From NCBI GenBank assembly GCA_914767715.1, contig OU612066.1, positions 22,852,283 to 22,916,282 of the forward strand: a stretch of 64,000 nucleotides of DNA, read 5' to 3'. The stretch is from Membranipora membranacea. Taxonomy: Eukaryota > Bryozoa > Gymnolaemata > Cheilostomatida > Membraniporidae. Positions 1-11,059 of this stretch are shown here, in pieces. The position numbers and the translations under genes were made by a program. Position 1 is the first letter of the stretch, and each line of letters opens with the position of its first letter. The notes beneath the pieces were generated by a model. The model was not told where the DNA came from. It saw only the letters and a list, made by a program, of their open reading frames with translations, and did not search any database.

Positions 1-299
1 ACTGCATCTACATGAAGTGCAGAAAGTGAAGGGTGAGTTTTGACTTCAAGCCCCTTGTTTTTCAACTAATGAATTGTGAATTTTGAATATGGTTGTTGGT
101 TCACAGAGAAGTCAGTGGAAGCGAGACTTGGCCCGAGCCCGACTTAGCCCAAAATACAAAACTTTCGCCCCAAATATAAATTTTGACTACATGTACTGAA
201 AATTTGCCAAAATTAGTAAAATTTCGCTCCAAATACTGGAATACTGAGACTTGGCCCCTTAATTAGTCAGTCACTCTAATTATTTTTGTTTTTTTTTAG

Positions 300-3200
300 A
301 AAAGAATGGAATTAAGTTTGACCCTATGATTCCAAATAGACTGACTTATCAGAATTTAAACATGGCTCAGACTGGTTCTATTATGTGTGCTGTTGAAGGT
401 ACTGCCGGATCAACCTATGCCACTGCTAGTCTTATCGTTTATGGTGAGTAGTTCTGATTTTGTGTGAACTTAGTTTGCAGCAGCGATCAGTTCATCAACC
501 CTCCAATCAAAGGCAACATACGGATAAGAAAGTTCGGGATAGGAGGAGAACTATAAAGTATAGGGTCAAACAATATGTGCTTTAGAATGACAGCTGGTTT
601 TGAAAGCAAATGCTCACTATCACATCCCTCGAAATCATCACTCATTTGGTCTTTCAAATAAACAAATAACAATGAAATAGAATGTAAATAGATCCGTCAA
701 TAAATCAGGGATTTGGGAAAAAGACTTTGGCGGGTAATATCACTAACTCACTGAGTGAGATAAATAAGGTAGTGACTTTGGCTGTTTTTCATTGGAAGAC
801 CCACAATGTGATTATCCGTCTCATGATTGGCAAGTATTTGAGTGTTAATAGGGTGATTTAGATATGCATTATCACAAAATCAATCTTAATCATAAGGCGT
901 CGTAATTTTTAAACACTGCTCAGGAGCGAACTCTGTGAAGCTGGTGGCTTGGTGACTATTTTATAACTTTCCCTTCAGAATCAATTGAAAGCATATTGGA
1001 TGAACAAGCACTCTCCAGATCTTATTAAAAGTAAGAATTGAGTAGCAGATAGGCGAGACATAATATTATTTATCATCAATTGCAACAGTAGGTTCAGAAG
1101 TGTATGCCTTGCCTTAACTAAATTCTGCTACTGGTAATGTAAACCTGTTAAAACTAATAGGACAGTTTTCTGAGCTCTCAGTTGAGCCTCTATTCGGAAT
1201 TGACCTCTCTCTAGTTTGATACTTTTAACCCACGCCAAATGGGAAAAAGGAAAACCAGCGATACTAGGATAAGAAAATGAAAACCCTGTAGGACAAATCG
1301 TTGGGGGCTTGAAAGCTGATAAATCTCAATTGTAATTACCAAATTCATGAAAACTTTCATGTAATTTGTGCGCAAAATGGGCAGAAATTGATTAAAATGA
1401 CTTTCAGAACACCAACATTATTTCCAAAACTATGACCCTGTGAGTTTTCAATGGTGCAGATTCCGAATCAAAAATCATTTTTTCCTATTATAAGCGGTTT
1501 ACAAGATAAACCTCTATTCTGCTCCTTTCTCCTATGCGGCGCGGGTTAAAAGTACCAAACTGGCAAGAGGACAACTCCGAAAAGAGGCTCAAATTCTTTT
1601 TGTATTGCCAGTCAATTCTGTGCAAGCTGATACATTATTGTAGTGCCAGCAAATTTGATACAAAACCCCAAGGGGCCCATCAGCATAATGGAGGCAAAGG
1701 ATGGAAGGAATGTATCTGGCACTAACCATACAATATCATGCATTGCCACTTTGGACCATCGTACTAAGATAGCATACATACATTGGTACTACACTAAAGG
1801 AGGGGGGACTGTTCAAGTCACTGGTTCTAATAACTCAGCTGTACAGGTAAAATCTTAATAGGTGTTGAATAAAGGTTAAGGCACTTTTATTTATCTAACT
1901 ACTTTACTACCTTTGTACTATTAGGAGATGACTGAGACATCAATAGTGTTCTTTCCTAAGAACAAAAAAAGTTTCTGAGGCAGCAAAAATCTTTCAGAGT
2001 TTTTATTGAATGTGATGTTTGTGTTGATTTGTTGTGACTATATCATTTGTAAGGAAAGGACATGTACCCAAATAAGTTTTTATTGGTTGATACAGACACA
2101 ATTGCTTGCTGCCTGCTACAACAAGATTCGAATAATGTCAGTGTTTTTCTATTTCCAGGAAATTATAAATCCTGTGTTCTTGCCAGGACAGATCGTCATA
2201 GATTCACATCTTTTATTGGAATACAACGCAGACTCAGATGAGGTTTTGCAAGACAGTGCCTGGCATTGTGAGCTGACTTACCAAGTGCTCAACAGTCCTA
2301 TGTACACTGTGACATCACCTCCGACAGAGATCAACAGCAAAGCAGGTAAAAATAAAATGTAAAACCATTCTGCTTTCAGTTGGTGATGTATCCGGCTTAT
2401 AATGCTGGTTTATAACTCAATATTATTTTTTTAAAAATTATGGTTAGAACTAGTATGTGAAATTGTAGAGAGGCTCGCAGCCTATCCTATGAAGTATTCA
2501 ACAGTCTGAGTAATGCATCATTATGTTGCACGTTGTTTCCCGGGCAATGTCAGAGCTCTGATTAAAAGGTTCGCAGGCAGGCAGTCCGCAGGCAGTCCGC
2601 AGGCAGTCCGCAGGCAGTCCGCAGGCAGTCCGCAGGCAGTCCGCAGGCAGTCCGCAGGCAGTCCGCAGGCAGTCCGCAGGCAGTCCGCAGGCAGTCCGCA
2701 GGCAGTCCGCAGGCAGTCCGCAGGCAGTCCGCAGGCAGTCCGCAGGCAGTCCGCAGGCAGTCCGCAGGCAGTCCGCAGGCAGTCCGCAGGCAGTCCGCAG
2801 GCAGTCCGCAGGCAGTCCGCAGGCAGTCCGCAGGCAGTCCGCAGGCAGTCCGCAGGCAGTCCGCAGGCAGTCCGCAGGCAGTCCGCAGGCAGTCCGCAGG
2901 CAGTCCGCAGGCAGTCCGCAGGCAGTCCGCAGGCAGTCCGCAGGCAGTCCGCAGGCAGTCCGCAGGCAGTCCGCAGGCAGTCCGCAGGCAGTCCGCAGGC
3001 AGTCCGCAGGCAGTCCGCAGGCAGTCCGCAGGCAGTCCGCAGGCAGTCCGCAGGCAGTCCGCAGGCAGTCCGCAGGCAGTCCGCAGGCAGTCCGCAGGCA
3101 GTCCGCAGGCAGTCCGCAGGCAGTCCGCAGGCAGTCCGCAGGCAGTCCGCAGGCAGTCCGCAGGCAGTCCGCAGGCAGTCCGCAGGCAGTCCGCAGGCAG

Positions 3201-5827
3201 TCCGCAGGCAGTCCGCAGGCAGTCCGCAGGCAGTCCGCAGGCAGTCCGCAGGCAGTCCGCAGGCAGTCCGCAGGCAGTCCGCAGGCAGTCCGCAGGCAGT
3301 CCGCAGGCAGTCCGCAGGCAGTCCGCAGGCAGTCCGCAGGCAGTCCGCAGGCAGTCCGCAGGCAGTCCGCAGGCAGTCCGCAGGCAGTCCGCAGGCAGTC
3401 CGCAGGCAGTCCGCAGGCAGTCCGCAGGCAGTCCGCAGGCAGTCCGCAGGCAGTCCGCAGGCAGTCCGCAGGCAGTCCGCAGGCAGTCCGCAGGCAGTCC
3501 GCAGGCAGTCCGCAGGCAGTCCGCAGGCAGTCCGCAGGCAGTCCGCAGGCAGTCCGCAGGCAGTCCGCAGGCAGTCCGCAGGCAGTCCGCAGGCAGTCCG
3601 CAGGCAGTCCGCAGGCAGTCCGCAGGCAGTCCGCAGGCAGTCCGCAGGCAGTCCGCAGGCAGTCCGCAGGCAGTCCGCAGGCAGTCCGCAGGCAGTCCGC
3701 AGGCAGTCCGCAGGCAGTCCGCAGGCAGTCCGCAGGCAGTCCGCAGGCAGTCCGCAGGCAGTCCGCAGGCAGTCCGCAGGCAGTCCGCAGGCAGTCCGCA
3801 GGCAGTCCGCAGGCAGTCCGCAGGCAGTCCGCAGGCAGTCCGCAGGCAGTCCGCAGGCAGTCCGCAGGCAGTCCGCAGGCAGTCCGCAGGCAGTCCGCAG
3901 GCAGTCCGCAGGCAGTCCGCAGGCAGTCCGCAGGCAGTCCGCAGGCAGTCCGCAGGCAGTCCGCAGGCAGTCCGCAGGCAGTCCGCAGGCAGTCCGCAGG
4001 CAGTCCGCAGGCAGTCCGCAGGCAGTCCGCAGGCAGTCCGCAGGCAGTCCGCAGGCAGTCCGCAGGCAGTCCGCAGGCAGTCCGCAGGCAGTCCGCAGGC
4101 AGTCCGCAGGCAGTCCGCAGGCAGTCCGCAGGCAGTCCGCAGGCAGTCCGCAGGCAGTCCGCAGGCAGTCCGCAGGCAGTCCGCAGGCAGTCCGCAGGCA
4201 GTCCGCAGGCAGTCCGCAGGCAGTCCGCAGGCAGTCCGCAGGCAGTCCGCAGGCAGTCCGCAGGCAGTCCGCAGGCAGTCCGCAGGCAGTCCGCAGGCAG
4301 TCCGCAGGCAGTCCGCAGGCAGTCCGCAGGCAGTCCGCAGGATTGAGTTTAAAGGCATTCATGCCAAACCTGTAATCTACATTTGTCTGACTGCATGGGC
4401 AATACCGACTATATTATTATGGTAAAAAATAGCTCTTTGTCATACTTTGTTTTTAAAAATTTATCAGGTCACAACACTATATAAGTTTCCTTCGGACCCC
4501 AATAAGTGAATAACTATTTGGTAGAATTGGATGAAACTTTGTCACAATATAGTTCAATATGCCTGGATGACATCAAACTAATCTTGTACTATTAGCTATA
4601 TTTAGCTAGTGAGTGAATGAATATCCACTACTCTTTTAAATTGTTATATCAGAAGAATAACTCATCTTGACATCAGCCAAACAAATATATATAGATTCCT
4701 ATGTATGCAAACTCTAATGGCGATATCGAATTTGATGTCAAATGATCCAATATGGGCGCCTAGAAAAGCAACTTGCTGCCGATTGACAGTTTTTATCATG
4801 CAATGTAGTCAAAACTCAGGTGATGGGGTTATCCCATAATCCGAATCTTATGACATGATGAGTTTTGATAACACATGACCCAAAGATATGGCTGCCGTGA
4901 ATAGTAATTGGCTTGGCTGTTGATTCTTGCTCTTGTCATGCCTTAACCTAGGATATGGGGATTATACAGGGTAGAAGCAGAGTCCAATCATATCATGATT
5001 CATGTCATTCACCTGTTGTAAGACCTTGTATTCAACTACAAATAATCTCCGTCATACTATGGCCCCTTCTGGTTGGATTCGGTTTTGGCTAATCTCAAAT
5101 GACCTAAAGTCTGGTGATTGGAATTTGCAGTCATGGCTGGAACTGAGTATGGTGCTTTGTTCCAAATGCGATACTTTCTGTATTCTTTGTCGAGTATAAT
5201 TTTTTTAGCAGAGGTCAGCAAAATCCTGGTTCCGTAGCCCTGTTACATGCATACTCGGACCCTACCCGATTCTGAAACATCGCCAAAACTCAAAAACCCA
5301 ACCCAGTCTTGATTTCTTAAACCCGTTCCCAGTATGTGAACATCTGGAATCCACAGGGAAAGGTATAATTTCTCAATATCTGAATAGCCTTTTTCTACAA
5401 TTTTCACAGAACGAGAAGAAACTACCATAAAGACCCATCACCATATTATTCAGATAGCTGTTAGTTCAGCTATTTCCGGAGCAGTGGTACTCTGTGCTCT
5501 AACAGTTGGAGTAATAGTGGTATATATTGTAAAATTGAGGTCAAGACAAGCACTGACTACATCCAGCAACAGGTGAAGCCAAACACAAAGTTCTCCCATA
5601 TGTTATTAGATAAGATTGGTATTTATTGATATTTATACTAATATATGAGTTTAGTATAATACACCAACCACATTTCATTACACTTCACCTTCATCTTCAT
5701 TTTTAGTAGTCCTACAGAGCCAGTTGACCCCCAACTACAAGTGACCAGTTGCACCACTGATGATGAAGGTTACTGCCTGATAGATATGAGTCGAAAAGAC
5801 GAGCACGTATACAGAACACCCAAGTAA
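300..5827 (+). CDS. Ig-like type I membrane receptor, copy 1 (3' part; 5' exons off window)
   Basis: Five exons join in frame: 300-443, 1644-1846, 2159-2345, 5410-5572 and 5707-5827 (TAA). Each has exactly the size and phase of its counterpart in the complete copy at 23,554-29,546. The first encodes the second half of an Ig domain (Cys in SIMCAVEG). The next two make a further Ig domain with Cys (TISCIATL), Trp (IHWYYTK) and Cys (AWHCELTY). Exon 5410-5572 gives a hydrophobic membrane helix (SAISGAVVLCALTVGVIVVY) followed by basic KLRSR. The short cytoplasmic tail has two tyrosines (EGYCLIDM, HVYRTP); neither is a canonical ITIM because position -2 is not I/V/L/S. The intron before the membrane exon is swollen to 3.06 kb by a minisatellite-bearing insert, and the first intron carries a MITE. 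All exons seen are open, so the gene could be functional. A role in cell-surface recognition is inferred from architecture and tandem duplication only. Confidence 0.8.
1161..1597. mobile_element. Foldback MITE, decayed relative of the 18,111-18,583 element
   Basis: The left end begins GACAGTTTTCTGAGCTCT and continues with a CTTTTAACCCACGCC block. The right side carries the reverse complement (GGGTTAAAAGTACCAAACTG) but loses the terminal 30 bases or so. It lies in the first visible intron of Ig receptor copy 1 and is absent from the matching intron of copy 2 (27,536-27,897), so it arrived after the duplication or was lost from copy 2. Confidence 0.75.
2577..4341 (+). repeat. Perfect 11-bp minisatellite, 160 copies
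   Basis: The unit GCAGGCAGTCC repeats head to tail from 2577 to 4336, exactly 160 times by arithmetic, followed by a partial GCAGG; I saw no variant unit. It is GC-rich in an AT-rich setting and sits inside an intron of Ig receptor copy 1. Because 11 is not a multiple of three, three units (33 nt) encode an 11-residue peptide period, and several frames on both strands stay open for about 600 codons. Those frames are by-products of the repeat, not genes. The matching intron of copy 2 has no trace of it. Confidence 0.97.
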
Positions 5828-6840
5828 AGGGTATTATTTATATTTGATATATTACATTTATTGAAAGATGTAAATACCCACAAACTTTTCAGTAATTATG
5901 AGCTTTTCTCTGTTCATTATGAACATATCGATTTTGGCATATTTACTCCTCCAAGCATTGTATGATACAAAATTTTTGTCAGTTAAATCCACAGACTTTC
6001 TTCTTCAATATTTATCATCAATGTTTTACAATTCAATACCATGCACTTTATACACATCTATGCAAGTGATCAATTTTTATTGAACTTGGTAATATCGGAT
6101 TTGATAATGAACTAAGATAAACTAAACAACATGAGGAGAGCATTACTTACTAACATGAAACCCGCTGCAAAATTGCATCTCCAAATATTAGGATCAAATT
6201 ATTTGGTGATCACCCAAGCATATCTAAGCTTCAACCTTGGACAACATTTACTTCGCCTACACACAACAGTATACCCCAATAAAATATAAGGCAACACAAT
6301 CAATCTGATATATTCTATGCAGTTAATTTGCTTTGCCAGGTTGCTCTTTTGGCAAAGAACTTCAGATGATGACAATGATTGTATCAATGCTAGGATTGAT
6401 ATCATAGACATTACTACAATAGATGCCTTATCAGTTTTTTGCAGTTTTTTGTCATTACTGGTTAGCCACCATTAGTGGTAGGGATTTATCTTTCTTAAAT
6501 ATGAAAACTTATTATTATTATAATTTTTCTAATTATCATTGTTATCGCTGATGAAATAATGAATGAATGAATGTTCCGATGTACCGATGTACCGATGCAC
6601 CGATGTACTGATCCTGGAATAAAAATTTGTTACCTGTTCTAATAGTGACATAGTACTCATCAAAGTATGCCAACACTTACACGGAAAGGATCAAACATCT
6701 CAATTGAGCTAATGGTGATTATGTGACTACTGCATCTGGAGGAATGCTGACAACATTACCCCATCAATTCTTTTATTTTTACCCAGCCACCCGCCATTAG
6801 TGATGACAAAGGTTGACACTGACCAATTGGATACCTTTAA

Positions 6841-6890
6841 AATCTAGCTGAGATCCAACACTTCTATCATTGTTGGATCTCAGCTAGATT
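6841..6890. repeat. Perfect 20-bp inverted repeat, 10-nt loop
   Basis: AATCTAGCTGAGATCCAACA at 6841-6860 is exactly complemented at 6871-6890. It lies in the 1.66-kb segment (about 6,070-7,735) that copy 2 lacks. Nearby at 6,570-6,612 is a short array of an 8-9 bp unit around CCGATGTA. Confidence 0.85.
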
Positions 6891-7135
6891 AGGTTTCTTG
6901 CCTCTCACATTTTGACAATAAAAATGATAAAGTTATCTTTCCAGATATCCTAGAGGCTAGGTAAAGAAGTTATCCAACTCTGTTCTGAAAGCAGGCAACT
7001 CCTTAGGATGTTAGCACAGTTTGCAAAATTTGATCTTTCGATTTCGACTTTTTGACACAATGACATCATCCTTTTAATGGACGTCATCTGTTCAACTTGT
7101 AATTCGAATAGATGTTCAATGTTCATCTCTCCAAG

Positions 7136-8903
7136 AAAGCTCTGATGACAAAGAAGAAGAAAAATCCAAGAAGAAAAACGGAAATGCAGTAACATCAAAA
7201 TCTGCCCAAAGTAAATCAGACAATACTGATTCAAAGAAACCCATAAACAATCGAAAGCCTAAGACTAAGAAAGGGAAAGGCTCTGATTTCGGGCCTCAGA
7301 CTGACGGCCCACAACATGAAGTTGTAAATGAAGATGATTATGTGTCCGAGGATGAGGAGGGGGTTGGTGAGCCGATACACATACAGGAGTTTGAACTTCC
7401 TGTCAACATCAAACCTCAAGTTAAAACGGATACATGGGCTATAAAGAAGGTTGGTATATGTATACAGTTTTACTAACTGCTGTTTAAGAGTTGTCCTTGC
7501 TCCATTTTGGTACTCTAATACTAAAACTATCTATACTAAAACTAATACTAAAACAAATACTAATACTAAAAATAATACTAAAACTATTATACCCTTCAAC
7601 CAATAATCTTTTGGACAATATTATACCGTCCTGTTATAATAACTTGCCTTCAATTGTGTGTGCCATTACGGCCTTCAGTTTATTCAAAATTCATTCTTCC
7701 AAACATTATTTTTCACAGATAACATAATAATAGTCTTCCTGTCAATTTACTATTAATATATTTTTTCCTCTTTCTTTGCATGGCTAATATTGTAAAACAT
7801 TCTTGAGAATGAAAATTATGCCAATAAAGTATTAAAAAAAAATATCTATTTCTTTATGTCTTTATCATAAGCAGCACAAGATAACAATATTAGCATGGCT
7901 TTATCTGGAGAACCACCAATCGGATGTTCAAAGTGTTATTGATTGCCAGTCTATATGCCCAAGCCAAAGAAGACAATCTCCAATATTGACAAACCTCTTT
8001 TGTCAGCCCCTTGCACCAAATGCCTTCTACTTATAGGTCCATAAAACATTTGCTTGCCGTACCACTTGTTCACCTCTCGATATCTGAGGTAGCCCCATAG
8101 TCGACAGGAACCGCTCCTCTCTGCAGTGGATGATATATATTTGAAAATCTCAACGCATAAATAAAAAAAGAAAATAAATATTTGCTGAATTTTGTCCACT
8201 CCTGATATGCACTCCTAACTGATAATGCATATGGGTACAATATTTTTTGTGTTGAATCATTTTACAGGCTCCCGTCTTTAAGCGTGGTCAGTCCAGTAAA
8301 GGTGAGAGGGTGAAGACAGACATAAACTTAGATGAGCTGTCCAATAAGAATGCAAAGTCGATAGCTGGTGATGTCAAGGAGAATAAAACTTCTACTAGTA
8401 CTGTGAGTTGATTGATCTCTTATTGTCACTGGTTCTCAGATTGAGTTACCGAATGAAGTTGCTTATGACTAATCTGTGACACTTGCAGCAGTTCACATTC
8501 AAAAATGGGTACAATGGTACAGCTACTAAATTATAAATGTTCTAACAGTCTGTCCTCTATAAGTGCTATATTTTGTTTTCGTCAGAGAGTTTTGATTTTT
8601 AGCCGCCTACAACTAAACTGATTTTTAGCTGACATGTATCTTTTATAAAAATGATAATTTTGTTATGATGACGCTAGACGATTTATTGCATTTTGCTGTA
8701 CTGTCAAAGTCAAAGTAATCACAAACAAGCAAACAGCATCTTGTTGACTGTTACAGACAGCGCCTCGATGTAAGAAGAGTGCGTTCTTCCTGGGCGGTGA
8801 GGATGAGATTGACGAGACTCTGGGTACTAATAAGGTTGAACAGGATAGAGCTGGGAGAAACCAGAAATCATCATACAAGGGTTACAAAGCTGTCACTGAA
8901 TGA
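7136..8903 (+). pseudogene. BUD22/SRFBP1-like exons, copy 1 (truncated)
   Basis: Three exons join in frame: 7136-7449, 8268-8402 and 8757-8903. The first is lysine- and acid-rich (DDKEEEKSKKKNG, NEDDYVSEDEEGVGE). The second is polar (DINLDELSNKN). The third starts with CKKSAFFLGGEDEIDE and hits TGA at 8901-8903, seven bases before a good donor (GTACGT at 8911). The sister copy reads through that codon as TGG. With the C-terminal HPSWQASKRKKEQ exon beside copy 2, the set resembles the charged C-terminal half of BUD22/SRFBP1, a nucleolar ribosome-biogenesis and SRF-binding family; this is from memory of the family. No BUD22 N-terminal part was found, and a transposon begins at 9471 where further exons would be expected. 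Probably a duplicated gene fragment. Confidence 0.5.
7500..7592 (+). repeat. Low-complexity (ACTAAAA)-type array
   Basis: Irregular repeats of ACTAAAACTA / AATACTAAAA. It lies in the intron after the acidic BUD22-like exon of copy 1. Confidence 0.8.
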
Positions 8904-9538
8904 CAAAAGGTACGTCTGCCTTCTGTGTATGTCTAACAGGGTCTCACTGTTGCACGGTATGAGGCATTGTTGTAAAAACTTTGTGGAAAGATTCTCCCTC
9001 CCTGCACTTAGTAATGGTAAAATTTTGATCAAAACATGTTTGCTGAATTTGTTCCATGTAGTCATCAATCTGTGATCTAGCCATTGATTGATACAATCAG
9101 TAAGGGTGGGAGGGATATCCCGCCCTCCCTGATACAATAGCTCATGAGTTAATTGACTTCAGCTTCTCAAAGTAAGCTTTTGTAACAGGCTGTATAAGTA
9201 CAACCTCAATTACAAATATAATAATATTAATAATTAAATAATAAAAATAAATACATATAAATATAAATATAATGTACATTTGGTACTATGTATTTTCACA
9301 CTTGAAATGACCCTTTAATAAGGAGTAACAACAGTACCGTGACCATTTAATTGGTTTACTCTCTTGGATATTCATGAAGAGTCTGACTCTGCATTCACAG
9401 ACTCACTCAGGGATACGAAAGCAGCATACAATACAAGTATAACGATAAAAGGCACAGTGAAAGGTAAAATCATAGACTCAATATACTACCTAGACAGGAC
9501 AATGCTTATGCTTCACTGATCATAATTGTCCCACTTAA

Positions 9539-9915
9539 AGGGCAACCAAGGTTTCAAACAACTTCTCATTGATGGCCATTGATTAATAGCAGATTGCACC
9601 TTCTGCATGGGGAAGAAAACAAAATATAATTCGGATGATTATTCAGCCAGAATTCTTGTGAAACATTTCTTCCATCAGGTACTCAAACTCAGCTAAAAGA
9701 GAATACCACATAGCAGTTTCCTGTTCCTGTTATTATTTAGCCTGTGCTCTATAATTATTACAGCAAAGTCTTGGAACCTCCCCTAAACTGAAGTGTTACC
9801 CAGCTTAGAGTCAGCAACTACTTAGAGTTTTGCATCGCGTAATGCACAAAGCTGATGCTGCCCAGCACATTATTTGCTACCCATTAATGCATTGCTGCGA
9901 AACCTTGGTTGCCCT
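9539..9915. mobile_element. Nested MITE with TTAA target duplication
   Basis: A 377-bp insert with ends AGGGCAACCAAGGTTTC and its inverse, flanked by TTAA at 9535-9538 and 9916-9919. The opposite arm of the host transposon (near 13,308) keeps the uninterrupted site with a single TTAA, which proves insertion and fixes both ends. TTAA duplication is typical of piggyBac- and Kolobok-type elements; which one cannot be decided from the ends alone. Confidence 0.9.
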
Positions 9916-10302
9916 TTAAATAGCACGACATGACGTAATTAGTTTGTGCTGTGAGCCATAGTTTACTATATACCATTCAATGAAATAATGTGAAAAATCA
10001 AGGGACGCCGGGCATGATATCGGCCCTTGTCCGGCCCCTAATTATTTAAACACAGAGAAAATTTGTGAGTTTATGTAAAAGACCTTTCCGCACGAGATGG
10101 TATAAAAATTGACTCCTTAGGCGAATCTAGAGCGAGAACAGACCTGATAAGTTACAATCATTAGCCAATAAATATTGAAACAAATACAGCCATCTACCCT
10201 TAACACTTCAGCCACTACTATTCAAATGCACAGAATACCCACAACACAGTATCACAAATATTTTGTTGGATGAGCCAGATCAAAGCACCACCATCATCAT
10301 CA

Positions 10303-10660
10303 TAGATTTTTGCATAAATATTCCTGGTCATGACTGAGCACAACCTGCTCAGCTTGGATTCCTTGTTAAAAGATTTTACTGCAAATTTTATTGTCGCTTC
10401 ATGAGGAAGAATAGATCTGTGCTGTAAATTGAGTATGCCAACTCCAGATATGTATGTATGATGAAGCTAGGGTGACATATAGATTTTTGCATAAATATTC
10501 CTAGTCATGACTGAGCACAACCTGCTCAGTTTGGATTCCTTGTTAAAAGTTTTTACTGCAATTTTTTTTGCCGCTTCATGAGGAAGAATAATAGATCTGT
10601 GCTGTAAATTGAGTATGCCAACTCCAGGTATGTATGTATGTATCATGAAGCTAGGGTACG
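10303..10660. repeat. Two tandem copies of a 177-bp segment of the left inverted repeat
   Basis: Units start at 10,303 and 10,480, both with AGATTTTTGCATAAATATTC, and run through CATGACTGAGCACAACCTGC to the GAAGCTAGGGT block. The right arm has one copy (about 12,745-12,920), so the duplication occurred in the left arm only. An (AT)n tract follows at 10,667-10,690. Confidence 0.85.
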
Positions 10661-11059
10661 TGGCACATATATATATATATATATATATATTAAGTCTATG
10701 GTCATCTCTCATCAATGAAATAATATAGTAAATCAAGGCACGCAGGGGATAATACCAGCCAAATTATATTAGATCTGTTTTAATTAATGAGATACAAATT
10801 ATCAAAACAAATACAGCCCTGTACTGAAACAGAAGATGAAAGATACTATGTAAACAAAGTGGTTACTGGTTTTATTTCATTATATTCATACTTAGTTGAG
10901 ATTATTTATTTATATAACGTGAACCTGCAGCCTGCTGTCTCATCTTCAAAAGTAAGCCCAGCTGCAATTTTAATATCATCAGTTGCGAGATACAAGGCAA
11001 ACATAGAAGTTCTGGATATAATACCCACGCCGCTCAGTTTATAGCAAAACTATTTTTAA

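Noticed and set aside
2577..4341. CRISPR array
   Set aside because: Units are contiguous with no spacers and the window is eukaryotic.
2521..4362. Long minus-strand frames across the minisatellite
   Set aside because: They exist only because the 11-bp unit lacks stops in those phases; no start context, splice signal or non-repeat coding sequence supports a protein.
5730..5827. Canonical ITIM or ITAM in the receptor tail
   Set aside because: Neither tyrosine has the I/V/L/S at -2 needed, and spacing does not fit an ITAM; they may still be phosphorylation sites.
7820..7850. Retroposition scar (AATAAAGTATT followed by A-run)
   Set aside because: The same AATAAA and A-run occurs in both duplicates as part of longer shared sequence and better fits the receptor's 3' end signal; no intronless gene precedes it.
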